From: Cinclus cinclus
Lineage: Eukaryota > Chordata > Aves > Passeriformes > Cinclidae
Direction of reading: 5' to 3'
NCBI RefSeq assembly: GCF_963662255.1
Contig: NC_085047.1
Coordinates: forward strand, 110,295,872-110,359,871
Length of the DNA stretch: 64,000 bases
The translations under genes and the position numbers were made by a program. Shown here piece by piece: positions 11,701 through 25,812 of this stretch; the first letter of the stretch is position 1; the number at the start of each line of letters is the position of its first letter. The notes under the pieces were generated by a model. That model did not search any database and had not been told where the DNA came from. It saw only the letters and a program-made list of their open reading frames with translations.

Positions 11701-13817
11701 CTCAAGTGGCTGGTTCTACAGTTTCAGGTTCCAGTTCTGCACAGCTCTCCGTATGTCTTGACTTGTCTTTCAGACAGTGTTTTATTAACCATAGTGGGAC
11801 CTTAAAATCCCTGGAGCTTTTCCTTGAATGCTTATAGTGGTGTGCATACATAGACACACGTGTGCACACATTCGTGCAGTGGGACTTTTTCTAGGAGGAC
11901 GTACTGAATTTTTCCCCTAGGTGAGGTGTAATGTCAGGTTTCTGAAGTGCTTTGCAGTTCTCTTGCTGTGTCGGTATCTCTTTGTGATAGTTTTGATAAT
12001 TAGGCAGGAGCACAACCTGAAAATTCTTACAGTTTGTGTTCTTGTAGCAGTTCAGCCAGGTTGCTGTGGTTGCCAGTTTGTTACATGTCTAGTGAAGATG
12101 TAGCTGAAAATATGAATTCCCTTTGCACCATTTGGGAAGCCATTTTTATTTTCCTTCCCTTCCACATATAGGATTAGAAAAATAAGGTTGGGGTTTTTTT
12201 GCTGTTTCTTTGGATGGCTGCAGCAACCATTGGTTGAGTGATGTTTAGTGAGATGATCAGTGAGTTCAGTGGTAGTGAAACCTTGCAGTGAGCGAACATG
12301 TAATAAAAAAAAACCCAATCAGTCCCAGCCTCTGGTTAGCAGGTGTATGACTGGAATTTTCCACTTATCTGCACCATTCTGAGGTTTTTGACTAGATGAA
12401 GGAGGGTTTGGTAATACATTCTGTCATGAGTGTTCCTTTTATTTTCTATCACTTTCCTGATAATGGTATGAATATTTAGGCCCAGTAGAACTCTGTAGAA
12501 GGATATGTTGCCTGGAGGCAGCTGGAGGAGGATAGTGGTTAATTTAGTTTCATTGTTGGCAGGTAAGAGCCAATATAAGAGTTCAATTTGGAAGTTCCAC
12601 TGCACTGTGTTGGTTGATCCGTAGATGGTACTTCAGAACATCATCTTTTTCTGAAGTTGAAATTGTATTGATACTCAATACACTGTTTGTGTCCCATTTA
12701 TCCAGGTACAAGTATCACCCTGTGGGCTGAGGTGTTGTGCAGGTTATGGACATTATGTAGGCCAGCAGTGAGTAACTCAACAGTTGAGAGCAGAGGATCA
12801 AAAATCTCTCCTGCTTTGTGCTTTCAAGTATATGCTTACACTGTGCTACACCTGAAATACAGTTTCAGAATTTGGCAGTGTTGATGAGTCACTGCAGTTC
12901 TTTGTGGGTGTGAAAATACAATAAATAAGTAGTAGTTCACGCTTAAAATGAAGACTGATGCTTTGGTTCTACTTCCAGTTAGTCTAACAGCAAAATTTGC
13001 TTTAAATGTGAGTTTAGCATTGTACATCACTTAAATTCTAAACTGCAGTTGTCCGCTAGAATTCTTTATTCCATATATTTGACATAATCAGTTTCTCTAG
13101 TGTGTTTCATAAATTAAAATTCTTGTCTTAGAACTTTGTTCCAGAAACGGAGGGGAGGAGGAGAAGCCTGAACAACCATATTGACATTTCAACAGTTCAG
13201 TTGCAATGATTTTTACTTTGATAGGAGTTGTGAAGAAGTTACTGTGGGGATACATTTCTGTAGGTATAAAAAACTTTGCTTCTTACATAGGCTGCCGAAA
13301 TGTTTGCTTTCTCTTAAGATATTTTCATTATTTTTGTGATGATTTAATAAGAAAATGCAGTTAAAATTTTTGTAGTTTGCTCCTACTTGCCTGTTTGGTC
13401 AGGTATTAGTAATCTGCTTTGAAGGAGAGTTGTCTCTGCTGAATAGCTGATGTTCTGTTTCCCCAGGTTTGGTGATGCTAGGAGACACTTCCTAGCTGTG
13501 AATAAGTGTCTGTATTACAGACAGCTACTTGTCACAGGGTTCATATAATCAGTAGAGCTTTTTCTTTGCCTTGCTGCAATATTAGATTAATGTTTGAGGT
13601 GCCTTGTTCTTGCAGAGATTCTTGATAAATGGAAGTGAAAAGTTTATTTTCGTCATATTATTTCATCAGGACATGGGGTTTGTATTTCAGAGTGGATTTC
13701 TCAACAGAACTAAAAGCTTATTTTTTTAAACCTGTCCATTATTAGTTTTTTAATCAAATTGTCAGATGGCTCAGTGGAGTTACTTTAAAACTGTGTGTGG
13801 AGAAAAACAACTGATGC

Positions 13818-14318
13818 AAAGAGCCTTGTCAGAAGTCCCTCTCCAGCTTTTTTGTAAGTTCCCTTTTTGTACTGGAAAGTCCTCTAAGGTCTCCCCAGAG
13901 TTTTCCCTTCTTCGGGCTGAACAACCCCAGCTCACTCAGTCTGTCTTTTATGGCAGAGTTGCTCTGGCCCTCTGGTCCTTTTCCTGATCACCTCTGGACC
14001 CATTCCAGCAGGTCCAAGTCTGTCTTGTGCTGGGGATCCCAGGGCTGGACACAGCACTGTGGGTGGGATGTCACCAGAGCAGAGTAGGGGAACAGAATCC
14101 CCTCCTTTGCCCTGCTGCCCACACGGTGTTGAATGCAGCCCAGGACACGTTTGGCTCTCTGGGCTGAGTGCACATTGCCCGGGTCATGTGCTGCTTGTTC
14201 CCCAGCACCTCCAAGTCCTTAAAGCTGCTTTCATTCCATCCTTCACCTGTGCCTGTGTTTGGAATTGTTCTGACCCATATGTAGTACCTTGCACTTGGTC
14301 TTGAACTTAAAGTTTCTC
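13818..14318 (-). mobile_element. CR1 LINE fragment, antisense
   Basis: This is a GC-richer block with characteristic antisense CR1 phrases: 'ctccccagagttttcccttc', 'gggctgaacaaccccagctc', 'ccaggacacgtttggct' and 'accttgcacttggtcttgaac'. It covers part of the C-terminal reverse transcriptase region and 3' region on the minus strand. It carries frameshifts and stops, so it is a dead, 5'-truncated copy. Borders are approximate to about 20 bp. Confidence 0.9.
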
Positions 14319-17300
14319 TAAGTCTACATAAACATGGAAAATAGGAGAATGAAGCTTGTCATTAAATTATTTTTTCTCCACCCCCTCCCCCCCTTACTTA
14401 GGAACTCTTCTTCCCATTGGATCCTTGACTCATTCAGTCAGACAATTGGATTGTCATTCAGTATTTTATCTGTTGAATTCTTTCTGGAAATGCATGTGTC
14501 TAAATACTGAGTGGAATTATTCCTCTGTTAATAAACCTGATAGGCTCTTTAGGTTATTTCCATTCTCATCCTGTAAGTTAGCCAAGCATTAATTGAAAAG
14601 CTTGTATTTTCTGTGTTATTGATGAAGAACTGAGACACAGAAGCTGTCAAACCTACCTCCTGTCGTAACTTTCCATAAAATTTCCTGTCATAATTTTTGT
14701 TAGATATTCAGGTGCTATGTAGTTTTCTTGTCTTAAGTTGCTCTTGTACCTCCTCACTCTCAGTTTTCTCTTTCTCTCAATACCCAGAAGAATGAGAGGG
14801 GGATATAAAGGTTAATCTGAAAAAGGCCAGTATGTTCTCCAGCAGTGTTTTTGAACAAGACACTTGTTCTTTGGGGAGTTCTGTGTAGCTGTCTTATAAG
14901 CCAGAGATTTCCCTTTGATTTCTGAAGTTCTGTTTCTTTCTTTATAAAACATCATTAAACTTCTGTGTCAAATAAGGTACAGACAATTTTTCTTCCTGGT
15001 GCCTCAGTTGATTACTGTTTACCCAGGGGACTTAGTTTGATGGAAATGAAATTACAGTGGAAACCAGATTACTCTGAAAATTCCAATTAGGTAGGAGAAA
15101 AATGACAAATTGAGCCTTTGACAAATACAGAGAGCGTGTTGTGTCTGTCTCTCATGTAGTCACAAAATTCTGTTAAATGAAAACTTGTGAAAAAGTCTTA
15201 AGATGTTGAATGTCACAGTGGATGTAGCTGTTGTACTCAGCTCCTCATACTCTGTCATCGCTAGTTCCATTTTTTTTCCTACCTGAGTTTCCGAGTAATG
15301 TTTGAATAGTAGAGTTTTGCTTACAGTTTCATAACTCTGGCATTTTGTTTTGCTTTGTTTTTGGTCATCTGAAGTAAAATTTTTGCCACCTTCTGTGTTT
15401 TACAACTTCTGTGTTATTTGCTGTAGCTTTGTCCTTGTCTGCTTGTAGTGAGATTATTCAAAGCATTACTGCCAGATAATTTTCCTGACTCATTGCAATC
15501 TGCTGAGTATTCTACTGGCTTTATCATAATTTCCAGGACAGTTTGTTGCCTTCACCTTCTCAGACTTCTTGCACTTGGCATTATTTGCTGTGGCTGCTTA
15601 ATATTTCTTTCATGACTGAACTTGTGCTGTTGGTGGACTGACATTCCCAGCATTTATCATCTGCTAAACAGCTTTCTCTGTGTGCTTTCCTGTGATATCC
15701 ATTATGCTTGGGAAGAATTTTGGTCTTTATGACTTCTCTGTGTTGTAAAGACTCATTTGTGCTATAATGTACGTGAACCTTGCTTATATATTAGTTAAAT
15801 ATGTACTAGTTGTAATGATCTGTATTCTGTTTCCTTCCCTTTCCCTCATCTTCTAGGGTGTAATTTCATGAGAGATTTGCAGTGATGCTGAAAAAGTTGG
15901 TTCTGTTCATGGTTATGAGTTCTTCCTGTTTCTCCTGCCATTGTTAGTGTTCATATGGCATATGATGCAGCAGAAAACTAAAATTATTTTATTCCTATCC
16001 TCCAGTTACCTTTCAGCCAGATTGGCTTCTTGATCTGGCTGGTGATGCAAGGGCTAATTCCATAGTGGTGAAAAAGTTGGTTAGGATGGAAGCCAGCAGG
16101 ATTGCCCTCCTTCCCTTCTTGTCACAGCAGAGACTTCCCTGATTTCAGACAGAGAGGCTTTACACTGAGCAAAGACTTGTCCATGTGCAGAAATACAATG
16201 AGACTTATTTTCTAAAATCTATCAGGATATAATACTTGCACTGAGGGATAAGATTCCTGTTTCACACTGAGATTCCAAAAGCAGAATAGATCCATGCACA
16301 CACTGTGGTGGCAAAGCCACCTTATTGGAGTTCTGTCACTCTCACGTGGTGCTGGTTTAAGCACTGTTCCTGAGAAGAGCAGGTCCAATGTTCCTCTTCT
16401 CTCCTGGCCTGCTGGTAGGCTCAGCTCTGAAATGGAATCTTTGTAGGGTGTTTTGTGACTCAAGGGAAGGCTGTTTAGCAAGGGGGTTTATGGGATTGGC
16501 AGTTTAAGGGATTATTTCAGTGCAGGGAGAACAGCAGCAGTATGTGTTGTGGATTTTATTTTGTGTGTGGTGAGTTGTGGGGTTTTTGAATGACTTCCTG
16601 GTTTTCAGATAGCTGCAACAGGATTGTTAAACCCATCCCCAGTCCTTAGGATGTGATAATAGTTGATTGTGTTCTCCTGCATTTCTCAGTAAAGAAGGTT
16701 ATGGCATGATTTTTAATAGGCTCTATGGATACAGGAACACTGTGTTTCTGGGGCAGTGGTGTCACTTCTTGGGTCTTTGGGGGGGAGTGGGCATAGTGGA
16801 AATAATTCTCCTATTTCCAACCCTGCTTTCTTCTTACTGTACTTTCTAGGGGCTTCTTGTTCTTTTCCAACCTCCTCTGCTATTTATCTTTCTGCCTGTA
16901 TATCAAACTACAGCCTTCATTATGTTGGCAGAAGGAACATGAAGACAGAAGACAAAACTGCTGTTCTGTTGTCACTTCTTAATTCCCTATAGAGGGGCCA
17001 AGATTTTTAAAGGGACTTGTTACACAAGTTCTCTGAAGCAGGTAGATAGTTTTCAGGGATTTCTGGAGCATTCAGTCTGCCTGGGAAGATGGGCTTATAT
17101 GAATTTGGTTGGAATGGAGCACGTTTAAGGCAGACAATATTAAAAGACATGAGCTATCATCTTGTAACACCTCTAGGGAGCTTGTGCAAGCTGGATTTTT
17201 CAGGCTAAGTATCTTCTGAGTGAAATGGTTGCAAGGCAGCAGAAAATGTCAAAATGTTTACTTGCAGTTATGTGACATGGAACTGTACAAAAATCGCCAG

Positions 17301-18559
17301 GCTGAGTAGGCAGTTGGTACGTTGAAACTAGTTGGAAGTTTGGCTAGATTTGTTAAACAGTTGTGAAGAAGCTTATTGAAACAGGAATTTTAATGCTGGT
17401 CTCTCTTCTGTATTAAAGATATTTGAATTACACTTGACAATAATGATGGCAGAGTTTGGGTTCTTGTGCTTAGTTTGTGCTGATTAAACATTACATGAAA
17501 AGCAGAGTTTAAAAAAAGTGAAATTAAAGGTGGTACAATAACAGGAATGCTTAGATATTTGAATTTAAAGCATTTAAAAATATCAAGGTACTTCACAAGG
17601 ATTTTTTTTGTCATGATTCAAGAATGTAATCTGCTTCCAGCTTAATACCTATGTTAGCTGCTGTATCATGCTTTAATTATTTACAATTAACCAAGCAGTA
17701 AGTTGTGTTGATTTTATACTTTGTGTGAAAATTTCCATAATGTGTTGATAATGTCACAGGAAATTGGATGCAAAGACTACTGCTAATTAATTAATTTTCT
17801 TTACTACAGTGTTTAACATAGTTTAGAGACGCCATTAAGTTTTCCATAGTGAACCTGAAGGGAGCCAGAGGGGCTGAGTCTGATTTTTGCAGCCCAGTTT
17901 TAAACTCCACTTTTCTACCAGAATCTTTATAGTCCAACTGCAGTATTGGTATTGGGTCTGCACACCATGGTGACACATCAGGTGCTGTGCATAAGCAGGG
18001 TTTAAGAAATAATGCACAAGTAACATGTAAAAATAACATTGTAGTAATATCCCTAATATACTGGCTGAATGACTTTAGCCAGCATTTAAAATATTTATAG
18101 TCCTGAGTTTTGCAAAGCCTTAAGTGCAGTATATATACTATAAATAAGGCCATGTTTTAAAACTGCAAGTGGGACAAATCTGCAAGATGCCATTATCCTT
18201 CCCTTCAGATACTTGAGAAAGAATGAAAGTAGCAAAAACCATTCAGCACTTACCAGTGGCCTGGTAAAATGTATGAATCTCATCAGAAATTACAGAATCC
18301 ACAATTGTTTATGTATCTCTGGAAGAAAACAAGGCTGAGGATGGCACTGAACATGAGTGAAGATTTGGACATCAGTATGGTTTGGCAGAATCTTCCAAGG
18401 ATGGAATGCTGAAGGGTTATTTCCTTTTTTTACTCTGTTCCCTAGGAAGAATTGGAGTTGTGAACAGTGTTAAATAGCTCTAGTACCTCAAAGGGGGAGT
18501 GTTTTGATTTAAACTTTCCTAATTAACTTTTTTAGATTTTTGTCTGCAGTTGGTATTAT

Positions 18560-18640
18560 CTGTAAACCTGAGTCAGTTGGACTAGATGATCATTGGAGGT
18601 CCCGTGCAGTTGAACAAAATAATTCTATTCTTAAATATTC
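18560..18640 (+). mobile_element. Small CR1 3'-end fragment, sense
   Basis: The stretch 'gttggactagatgatcattg', followed by 'gaggtcccgtgcagttgaac' and a tail with 'aattctattctta', matches the extreme 3' end of sense CR1, normally 'ggactagatgatctttgaggtcccttccaac...attctatgatt'. Only about 80 bp remain. Confidence 0.7.
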
Positions 18641-19132
18641 CTGTAGTTGGAGGAGGAAGTAGATACCTCATCATTTTAGCTTCATCAATCCTGCCTATGA
18701 AATTGTGTTAAAAAAAATAAATCTGAGCTTACTTTGTGAGCCCTCTAGCAGCAGAAGAAAACAACAAAAAGGAGGTTTCAGAGGTTTGTCTTCTGTTTAT
18801 CCTCTGCTAGAGCTAGGGTACAAAAGTTCTTAACAATTATGAAAGATTTGAGACCCACTCATAAAAATGAAGTGAGATATTCTGTGGATGTCTTTTGGAA
18901 TTTACAAGACCCATGTTCTTCTCTAGTTAACAGTAGGACCTGACTTAGAGAGACATTATAGAATCTAGTGCAACCCAAAATAACAATGAAACCTTCCTGC
19001 ATGAATTGCAGAGGTGAAGTCTGGGATGTGTACTATCAGTGGCTTCACCACTACCCTCACAATATTTGATACAAACCCCAATGTTTTTACCAAGTTAAAG
19101 GTCCAAGCATTTGATGATGGAAGAAGAAAGGG

Positions 19133-19560
19133 GTCTTAAACACTGCCAGGGTTGGGCATCTGCAGCCTCCCTGGGCAGCATGTTCCCGTGTCTCATCCTC
19201 AAACGAAAACATTTCTTCCTAATATTTAACCTAAATTTCCCCTTTTTGAGTTTGTGCCTGTTACTCCTTTTCCTGTCACTACCATTCCTGATGAAGAATT
19301 GTTCTCCAGTTTCCCTGTAGACCCCCTTCAGATAGTGGAAAGTTGCTGTGATGTCTCCACTCAGCCTTCTCCAGGCTGAACAGCCCCAACTTTCTCAGCC
19401 TGTTTTTGTTAGGGAGATGCTCCACTGCTCTTACCAACTTTGTGACCTCCTCTGGACTTGCTCCAGCAGTTCCATGTCCTGATACTGGGGACACCAGAAC
19501 TATACACACTACTCCCAAGTGGGTTCTCATGAGAGCAGAGTAGAGGAGGAGAATCAAAAG
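19133..19560 (-). mobile_element. CR1 LINE fragment, antisense
   Basis: It contains antisense CR1 phrases such as 'cagcctccctgggcagcatg', 'cactcagccttctccaggct', 'gaacagccccaactttctca' and 'ggttctcatgagagcagagt'. Short minus-strand frames (60-92 codons) are remnants of the CR1 reverse transcriptase C-terminus, interrupted by stops. The insertion is old and inactive. Confidence 0.9.
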
Positions 19561-22464
19561 ATGTTAGAATTTCTGTACTGCATTGTAACATGCTTGTCGG
19601 ATTAAATTTATAGGAAAAAACCAGAGTTTAAAAAAATGAGCCTGTACTGAGTGAAACCAGAATTATTAACATGATTTTAACTAACAGGAGCACATTCCTA
19701 GAAAAACCCTTTACCTAGCAATTCACAATTTCATACTGTTAATATATTACCAATTGCATAGATAAAACTGTAAAATTACTAATAAATGTTGCACGTGGCA
19801 CCCAAACGAATGGGGTGACAAGCACCGAGTACTCTGTTACATCACAGAGTAATATAAGTTATCTGGTAAGCTTGGCACAATAAAATGTGCACTAGCAACC
19901 ATCAGGTCATTTACCTAGGAAAAAAGCACATACAGAAGACTTTGTATATATTGGTGAACATGGCAAAAAGCACAGTTATTTTACAAAAGCAACTGCATAT
20001 GGGCACCACAATTGTATGTATGTAGCAAGAATAAATCTTAGCACTGTCTTTTAAATATAAGCATATAATTTTGGTCACAGAACTGATAAGAAACTTGTGA
20101 ATTACAGCCTTTTACATCTAGAAAAAAAGTAAGTAGCCAAAAAGTTCTCCCTCCACACCAATTTGCTGCCCTAATAAGATGAGAATGCAGTGGGATGAAT
20201 CAAATATCTGAGCCCATTACAGAACTTGAGAGATCATCCATTGCCAGGGTAGCCTGGCTGTTCTGGGGTTTGCAGCTATTTATCTACTCTCTTGCAGTTA
20301 GGGAATAAAGGTGTCCTTTTAAGATTGCTGTTTCTATTCTGTTTGACTTTTGAGCTTATCAAAGAAGAAAAAGAACTGAGAAATCAGCAGACAAGAACTA
20401 CACAAACTGTATTTTTAACTGGCACATTCCTTTCAAAAGAACTGGCAGTCAGGCACACAGGAAAAGCAGGAGAACTTACCTTTCCTTCCAGCTTTTGAGA
20501 AGAGGTGCAGCATTTCCTACACATGACATGGTATCTCCTCCTTGGTTCTGAAGCCCCAAATTGCATATACAGTAAGGCATTATTTCAAGCTAGGAGCTTT
20601 TAAACTGTGGACTTCAAGAACAGATCCAATATGTGTAAAATGTGTGTTTTACAGGTCTTTTAGCTTGTGATGCAAGAAAACATTTGTTTGCTTGAATTAG
20701 CAGACAGAGCTAAGAAAAGCAGCTGATACCACTACAACCTATATATAGATAACACTTTCAGTTGAAAGTAATGTACATAGAGAGAAACCATCTTTAAATG
20801 TAACTCCTGAAGCACAAATGATAAAGAGTAACATATTTGGTAAAAGTGTTCTTTGTACCTAGTGAAAAGGGAGGATGCCAAATGCATTCCCAGTACACTA
20901 GGACTGTTCCTGTGCTCAAGTGTATTGGATGGTGAACTTTGGTCCATAGCTTGCAGAGGTGTAACTGCCACATAGGCTTTTGAATTGGATGAATTCAGGA
21001 CCAGACTGGATTTAACAACAGGAGTAAGGGACCAAGAGCATTTAATCAGTCTTCAGTGCAAACTTTAGAAATGCTATTTTCTTGAAGTAGTGATAGGTAA
21101 AATGATACAATAACAATTACTCCATAGATGATAGATTACCAACCTTGAATGTATTCATTTGCCATGACTGAACTGTTCTGTGGCTGCTGGAAAAGGACTG
21201 GGTTTGCAGTTGGACCTGAAGCATTGACTCAGTCCTAAGTGGCTCTTTTGCCAAGAAGACATTTTTTGGGTTGCAGAAGGGCAGCTTTGTGCATAAATGA
21301 ACCATAGCATAATTGGAAAAAAATATAGCAGTATGAATTAGGTCTGGCTGAAACAAACTATATACTGATGTTCTTTGATTTTTTTTTTTTTGTTATTTTA
21401 GTTTTGTAGGTGTTTCCTGTTGTAGCTCATTCTATTAATACAAGGTAAAAGGAAATCTTACCCACTTCTTTGCATGTTCATTGGGAATTCAAGAAAAGGG
21501 CTTTACAGTAAGTGAAAATTATGGTTCAAAACATTTAAGCATTTTAAAATAGATTTTTGCATTTACTAGCTAGAAGGCACTTAGTAAGTTTGCTTTTCTT
21601 AGGTTCTAGTGTGTGCATTTACCAGTGCTTTTTATATTTACTGAATTCTGTTCTTGGACAGTCTGGGGTTTTTTACTATCCCAGCTAAAATTTTCATCTC
21701 TTGCCATAAAACCCCATGTTATTTAGCTACTTACCAGTGCCTTGAATGTAGTTTTTTCCTTGCTGGGAAACGTTTAGACCAGTAATTTAAATAATAGAAT
21801 TATAAGGGCTGTACGTTTATGTCCCTCTTCCTTCTGTCACTGAGATACACTGACTATCCTTGAGGGTGTATTTTGATACCAGTTGAACCAGTGTAACTCC
21901 CAGCGTAAGCTCTTGAGAGCTGAAGGAATGGTTGTGTAGAGTGAGAGGCCCAGTCCTGCTCAGCACTTTGTGACAGCAGCCTGGGATGTGCAGCTGTGGA
22001 AAAGCAGGACAACAGGGCCACAGCTCCATGAGGGGAACTTAGTTAAATGTCTTAACATTTGGTGGGTTTTTGTATAAGGCATTGACTGGGCGCTATATAT
22101 TTGGATTTGTCTCTGTTTACTGTCACATGAGCAAAACACTTCTTCAGAACAGGAGCTGAAATTGCTTTTCCATCTGGGAACCAGAACTAAGTTTGTGATC
22201 TGAAGGCCTGTCCTTTCATTACATTATTTGTGAAAAAGCATAATGTGCTGTAAGTAACCAGGGCTGCACTGTCTGACTGTTACACGTCCCCAGAATTATT
22301 GGCAGGTGAATGTCTCGGAGAAAGACACCTGCTGCTGCTCTCCAGTTCCCTTTCAGGGCCTGGCCTCCAGCAATTACAGCTTTGAAGCAAAACAGTCCTT
22401 TGACATAAAGGGTTTTCTTCTTAATTTAAGTCTTTTGTGAAGTTATTCCATGTGGAAACACTTC

Positions 22465-22853
22465 TCCTCTGAAGACACACTGACAGGCTTGGGGCTGTTC
22501 AGCCTGGAGAAGGCTCTGGGGACACCATAGAACCCCCTCCTAGTATTGAGAGGGGGTTTGCAGGAAAGCAGGAGAGGACTTACAGCAGAGGCATGTGGTG
22601 ATAGGTCAGGGAGAATGGCTTTAAACTGAGAGTAGGTTTAGAGTACGTGTGAGGAAGAAATTATTTCCAGTAGGGAAGCACTGGCACAGGTTGCCCAGAG
22701 AAGTTGTGGATGCCCCATCCCTGGAAGTGTTCAAGGCCAGGTTGGATCAAAGGAACAGCCTGGTCTGGTGGAAGGTGTCCTGTCCATGGCAGTGGGTTGG
22801 AACTGGGTGGTCGCTGTGGTCCCTTCCAACCCTAACCATTCTGTGATGCTGTG
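22465..22853 (+). mobile_element. CR1 LINE 3' fragment, sense
   Basis: It reads as sense CR1 from 'ggggctgttcagcctggaga' through 'tggcacaggttgcccagaga' and 'cctggaagtgttcaaggcca' to the tail 'accattctgtgatgctgtga'. A 65-codon + strand frame at 22649-22846 (HRLPREVV motif) is the decayed C-terminus of its ORF2. It is 5'-truncated. Confidence 0.93.
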
Positions 22854-25140
22854 AAACAAGTTCATATGTTTTGAGTATGTCAGCTTTTTTGCTTTGATGC
22901 GCAGAGCCAAATCCTCTTGTCAGCCTTGGCTTGAATACTGTTTGTTTTGATTAGAATTTGTGGGCTCCAAGTCTTGAAGTTCACTTTCTATGCTCTTACT
23001 GTTTGCTTAAAGTCATGTGAGTGCTGAGTTTAGAAGCATCTTGTGCAGGGTGAAGTTAGATACTGTTAAATAGATGTATCTTAGCTGAGCTTAGTCCCAA
23101 CACCAAGTTTGAAATTAAAAAGAAAAGAGTCCTGAAAGAACTGAAGTATTTTTGTTATATGAATTTGAGGGAAAATAGGATTATATGTTTGCATGAATTT
23201 TCTTAATGTTCCAGAAACTTGTGCTACCAGTTGAGTTAATGTCAGGTGTATGATGTGGAATGATCACCAAAAAAAGGTTATGTGAAGTAACCTATTCTTC
23301 ATTGAGAATAGTTTTAGTTTAAACTGTTACAGTTACTCAAATTCTGTCTTGTACTGTAGTATTAAGACATTCATTGCTTTGAACTAATGTAGGAACCTGA
23401 TGCAGTTGATTAAGTCTCATATGCGCTCACTTCTTTAGGAGAAGGAATTTAAAAGGCTTTTGTTTTTTGTAATATATGCTGTTTGAGATAACATTTTCTG
23501 ATTGCTGCTTACCAGGTATTTTTTAAATGTTCAAAGTTAGATACTTCTTCCTCTACTGAATGGCAGCTTAATGACAGGTTTTGCATTAATCATTGAATGC
23601 ATTTCACTTTCAGTGCATGTCAGTATTAATGAGTGAAATGCTGCGACCTCCAGTTCTCTATTCTGATTATGTAAATAATTTCCTCTTTCCTGAAAGGTAC
23701 AAGGCACAGGGAGGAAAGAAAATGGAAAATGTGTGGGGGTGTGTATATATTGTAACTACTGAATTAGGTCAGTGTTACAGATTTGGGGGAGGTGTTTCTA
23801 GTTGAGAAGTCGTTCTGGTTGAAATAAAGGAATAGGGTAGAAGTCTAGAATTTTTAAACTAGACTCACATCATAATTCTTGTGATGAGTTAGTACTTATT
23901 AAGATTTTAAGAAGGCAGTTCCTAGAATCTTGCATGAAACAAATCAGTGATACCTTTCAACCCCAAATTTGTATTGCTGCTGTTGAGCCTTTTTGTAGTA
24001 CAGCACTTGTGATGAAGCACATCTGTGAGCTGCTATTTCATGGGAGCATCATTGTGTAAATAAATTGCTGTATGATTGTTAGAAAGCTTTGTTGTTACAT
24101 GTTAAGCAGACTCTGGCATTCATTGTTACTGCATGGCAGAGTAGATTTTGTGACATATGTCCTCACTTTCGTATAGCCAGAATACTTAATTTAAAGGAAA
24201 AATAGGTCTGTCCCCCTAGATAGGGCTTCGGTAATGCTTATGAATAATAAAATGTATTTTGAAGTCTGCCTCTGTCATCTGGCACCTTGCATTTGTTTTT
24301 TTCTGAGACTCTAAGTAGCCAGTTCAGGGAAAAGGGCTGTATGTATTGGGGTATTTCAGTTACTTTTGAAGAGGAGACTTGGAGAAACTCAATTGAAGAC
24401 CACTCTAGAAGTCAGCTGTATTAGAAAATTGTGTTTGTTCCTTTATCATTGCATGCTAAGATGCCATCCTTTGTGTTTGCTGTGACATGTTATCCTGTAA
24501 CAGAGTATTGTGTACGTATTTGCTTCTTACCTACCACTTATCCAAGTACCCACATCTGAATTTTTCCGCCTGGCTTTTGAAAAGGTGCTTGAGTTCTCTC
24601 CAAAACAAAGTTAACCTGTTCTGCCACATAGGCATGAGATTGCAGACTGTGGAAGCTGAGGTGAGGTTCAGGTGTGCATCTGTACTGGATGGTTGAGCCT
24701 GGGAGCAGAGGCTTTTCCTGGAGGACAGTGCCTGGTGTCCTCTGTGTGGGAAGCAGGGGCTCTCTTGGAATGCTGCTTGCACTGGATGGTTTCTTCTGAA
24801 TGGGGACCATATGGAGTCAAAAACCTACAGTTGTCTTTTCTGGGGCTACTGGAATTCCAAAGAGTCAGCTGGAGCAAAAACTGGCTTTCACTTATGATTT
24901 AGTGGTGGATCAGGGTGACATAAGGAGATGGGAAAAATATGTCAAATAGGAATTTTCTCAGTTGGCATCAAAAGCAAGTATCAGCTATTGACTCAGTCTT
25001 CAAAGCTTCATACACTGCTTGAGTAGCAGTGGAGGAGTGAGTTTGTCACTTAACAGGGTTCTGTCTGCATCTCCTGTGCTAAAACATCCATTCAAAGCTT
25101 TGGGTAAAGGTGGCAATTTCTTTTAATGTGGCTTGTACCT

Positions 25141-25812
25141 GGTGTAGGGCAACCCTGGATGTATGAACAGACTGGGGAATGAGGTACTGGAAGGCAGTTC
25201 TGCAGAAAGGGGCCTGGGAGTCCTGGTTAATGGAGAGTTGAATGTGGGTCAGCAGAGCCAGGAGGGACATCCATGTCCTGCAGGACATCAGGGACAGCAT
25301 GGCCAGCCAGGCAAGGCAGGGGATTGTCCCGCTCTGCTCTGGGCTGGGGCAGCCTCACCCTCAGCTGGTGCCCAGCAGTGTGGGAGGGGCCATGAGGTTG
25401 GCAAAGGGCCTTGAGGGGAAACCATGAGAGGAAGGTCTGTTCAGCCTGGAAGAGACTGAGGGGAGACCTCAGTGCAGCCACAACTTCCTTGTGAGGGGAA
25501 GAGGAGGGACAGGCACTGATCTCTGCTCTGTGGGGACAGTGACAGGACCAAGGGAATGGCCTGGAGCTGTGTCAGGGGAGGTTTAGGTTGGGTATTAGGA
25601 AAAGGTTCTTCCTCCAGAGGGTCATTGAGCACTGGCACAGGCTCCCCAGGGCAGTGGTCACAGCACCAGCCTGACAGAGCTCCAGAAACATTCGGTCAGT
25701 AGTTTTGGGCATGTGGTGTGACTCCTGGGGATGGTTCTGTGCTGTGCCAGGAGTGGGACTTGATGATCCTTGTGGGGCCCTTCCAACTCGGCGTATTCTG
25801 TTGATTCTGGGA
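25141..25812 (+). mobile_element. CR1 LINE 3' fragment, sense
   Basis: The roughly 670-bp block runs from a divergent 'aaggtcctgcacct'-type region through 'tgttcagcctggaagagact' and 'actggcacaggctccccagg' to 'ggacttgatgatccttgtgg' and a degenerate ATTCTG tail. It belongs to a CR1 subfamily different from the copy at 22465. Stops and frameshifts leave it non-coding. Confidence 0.9.
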
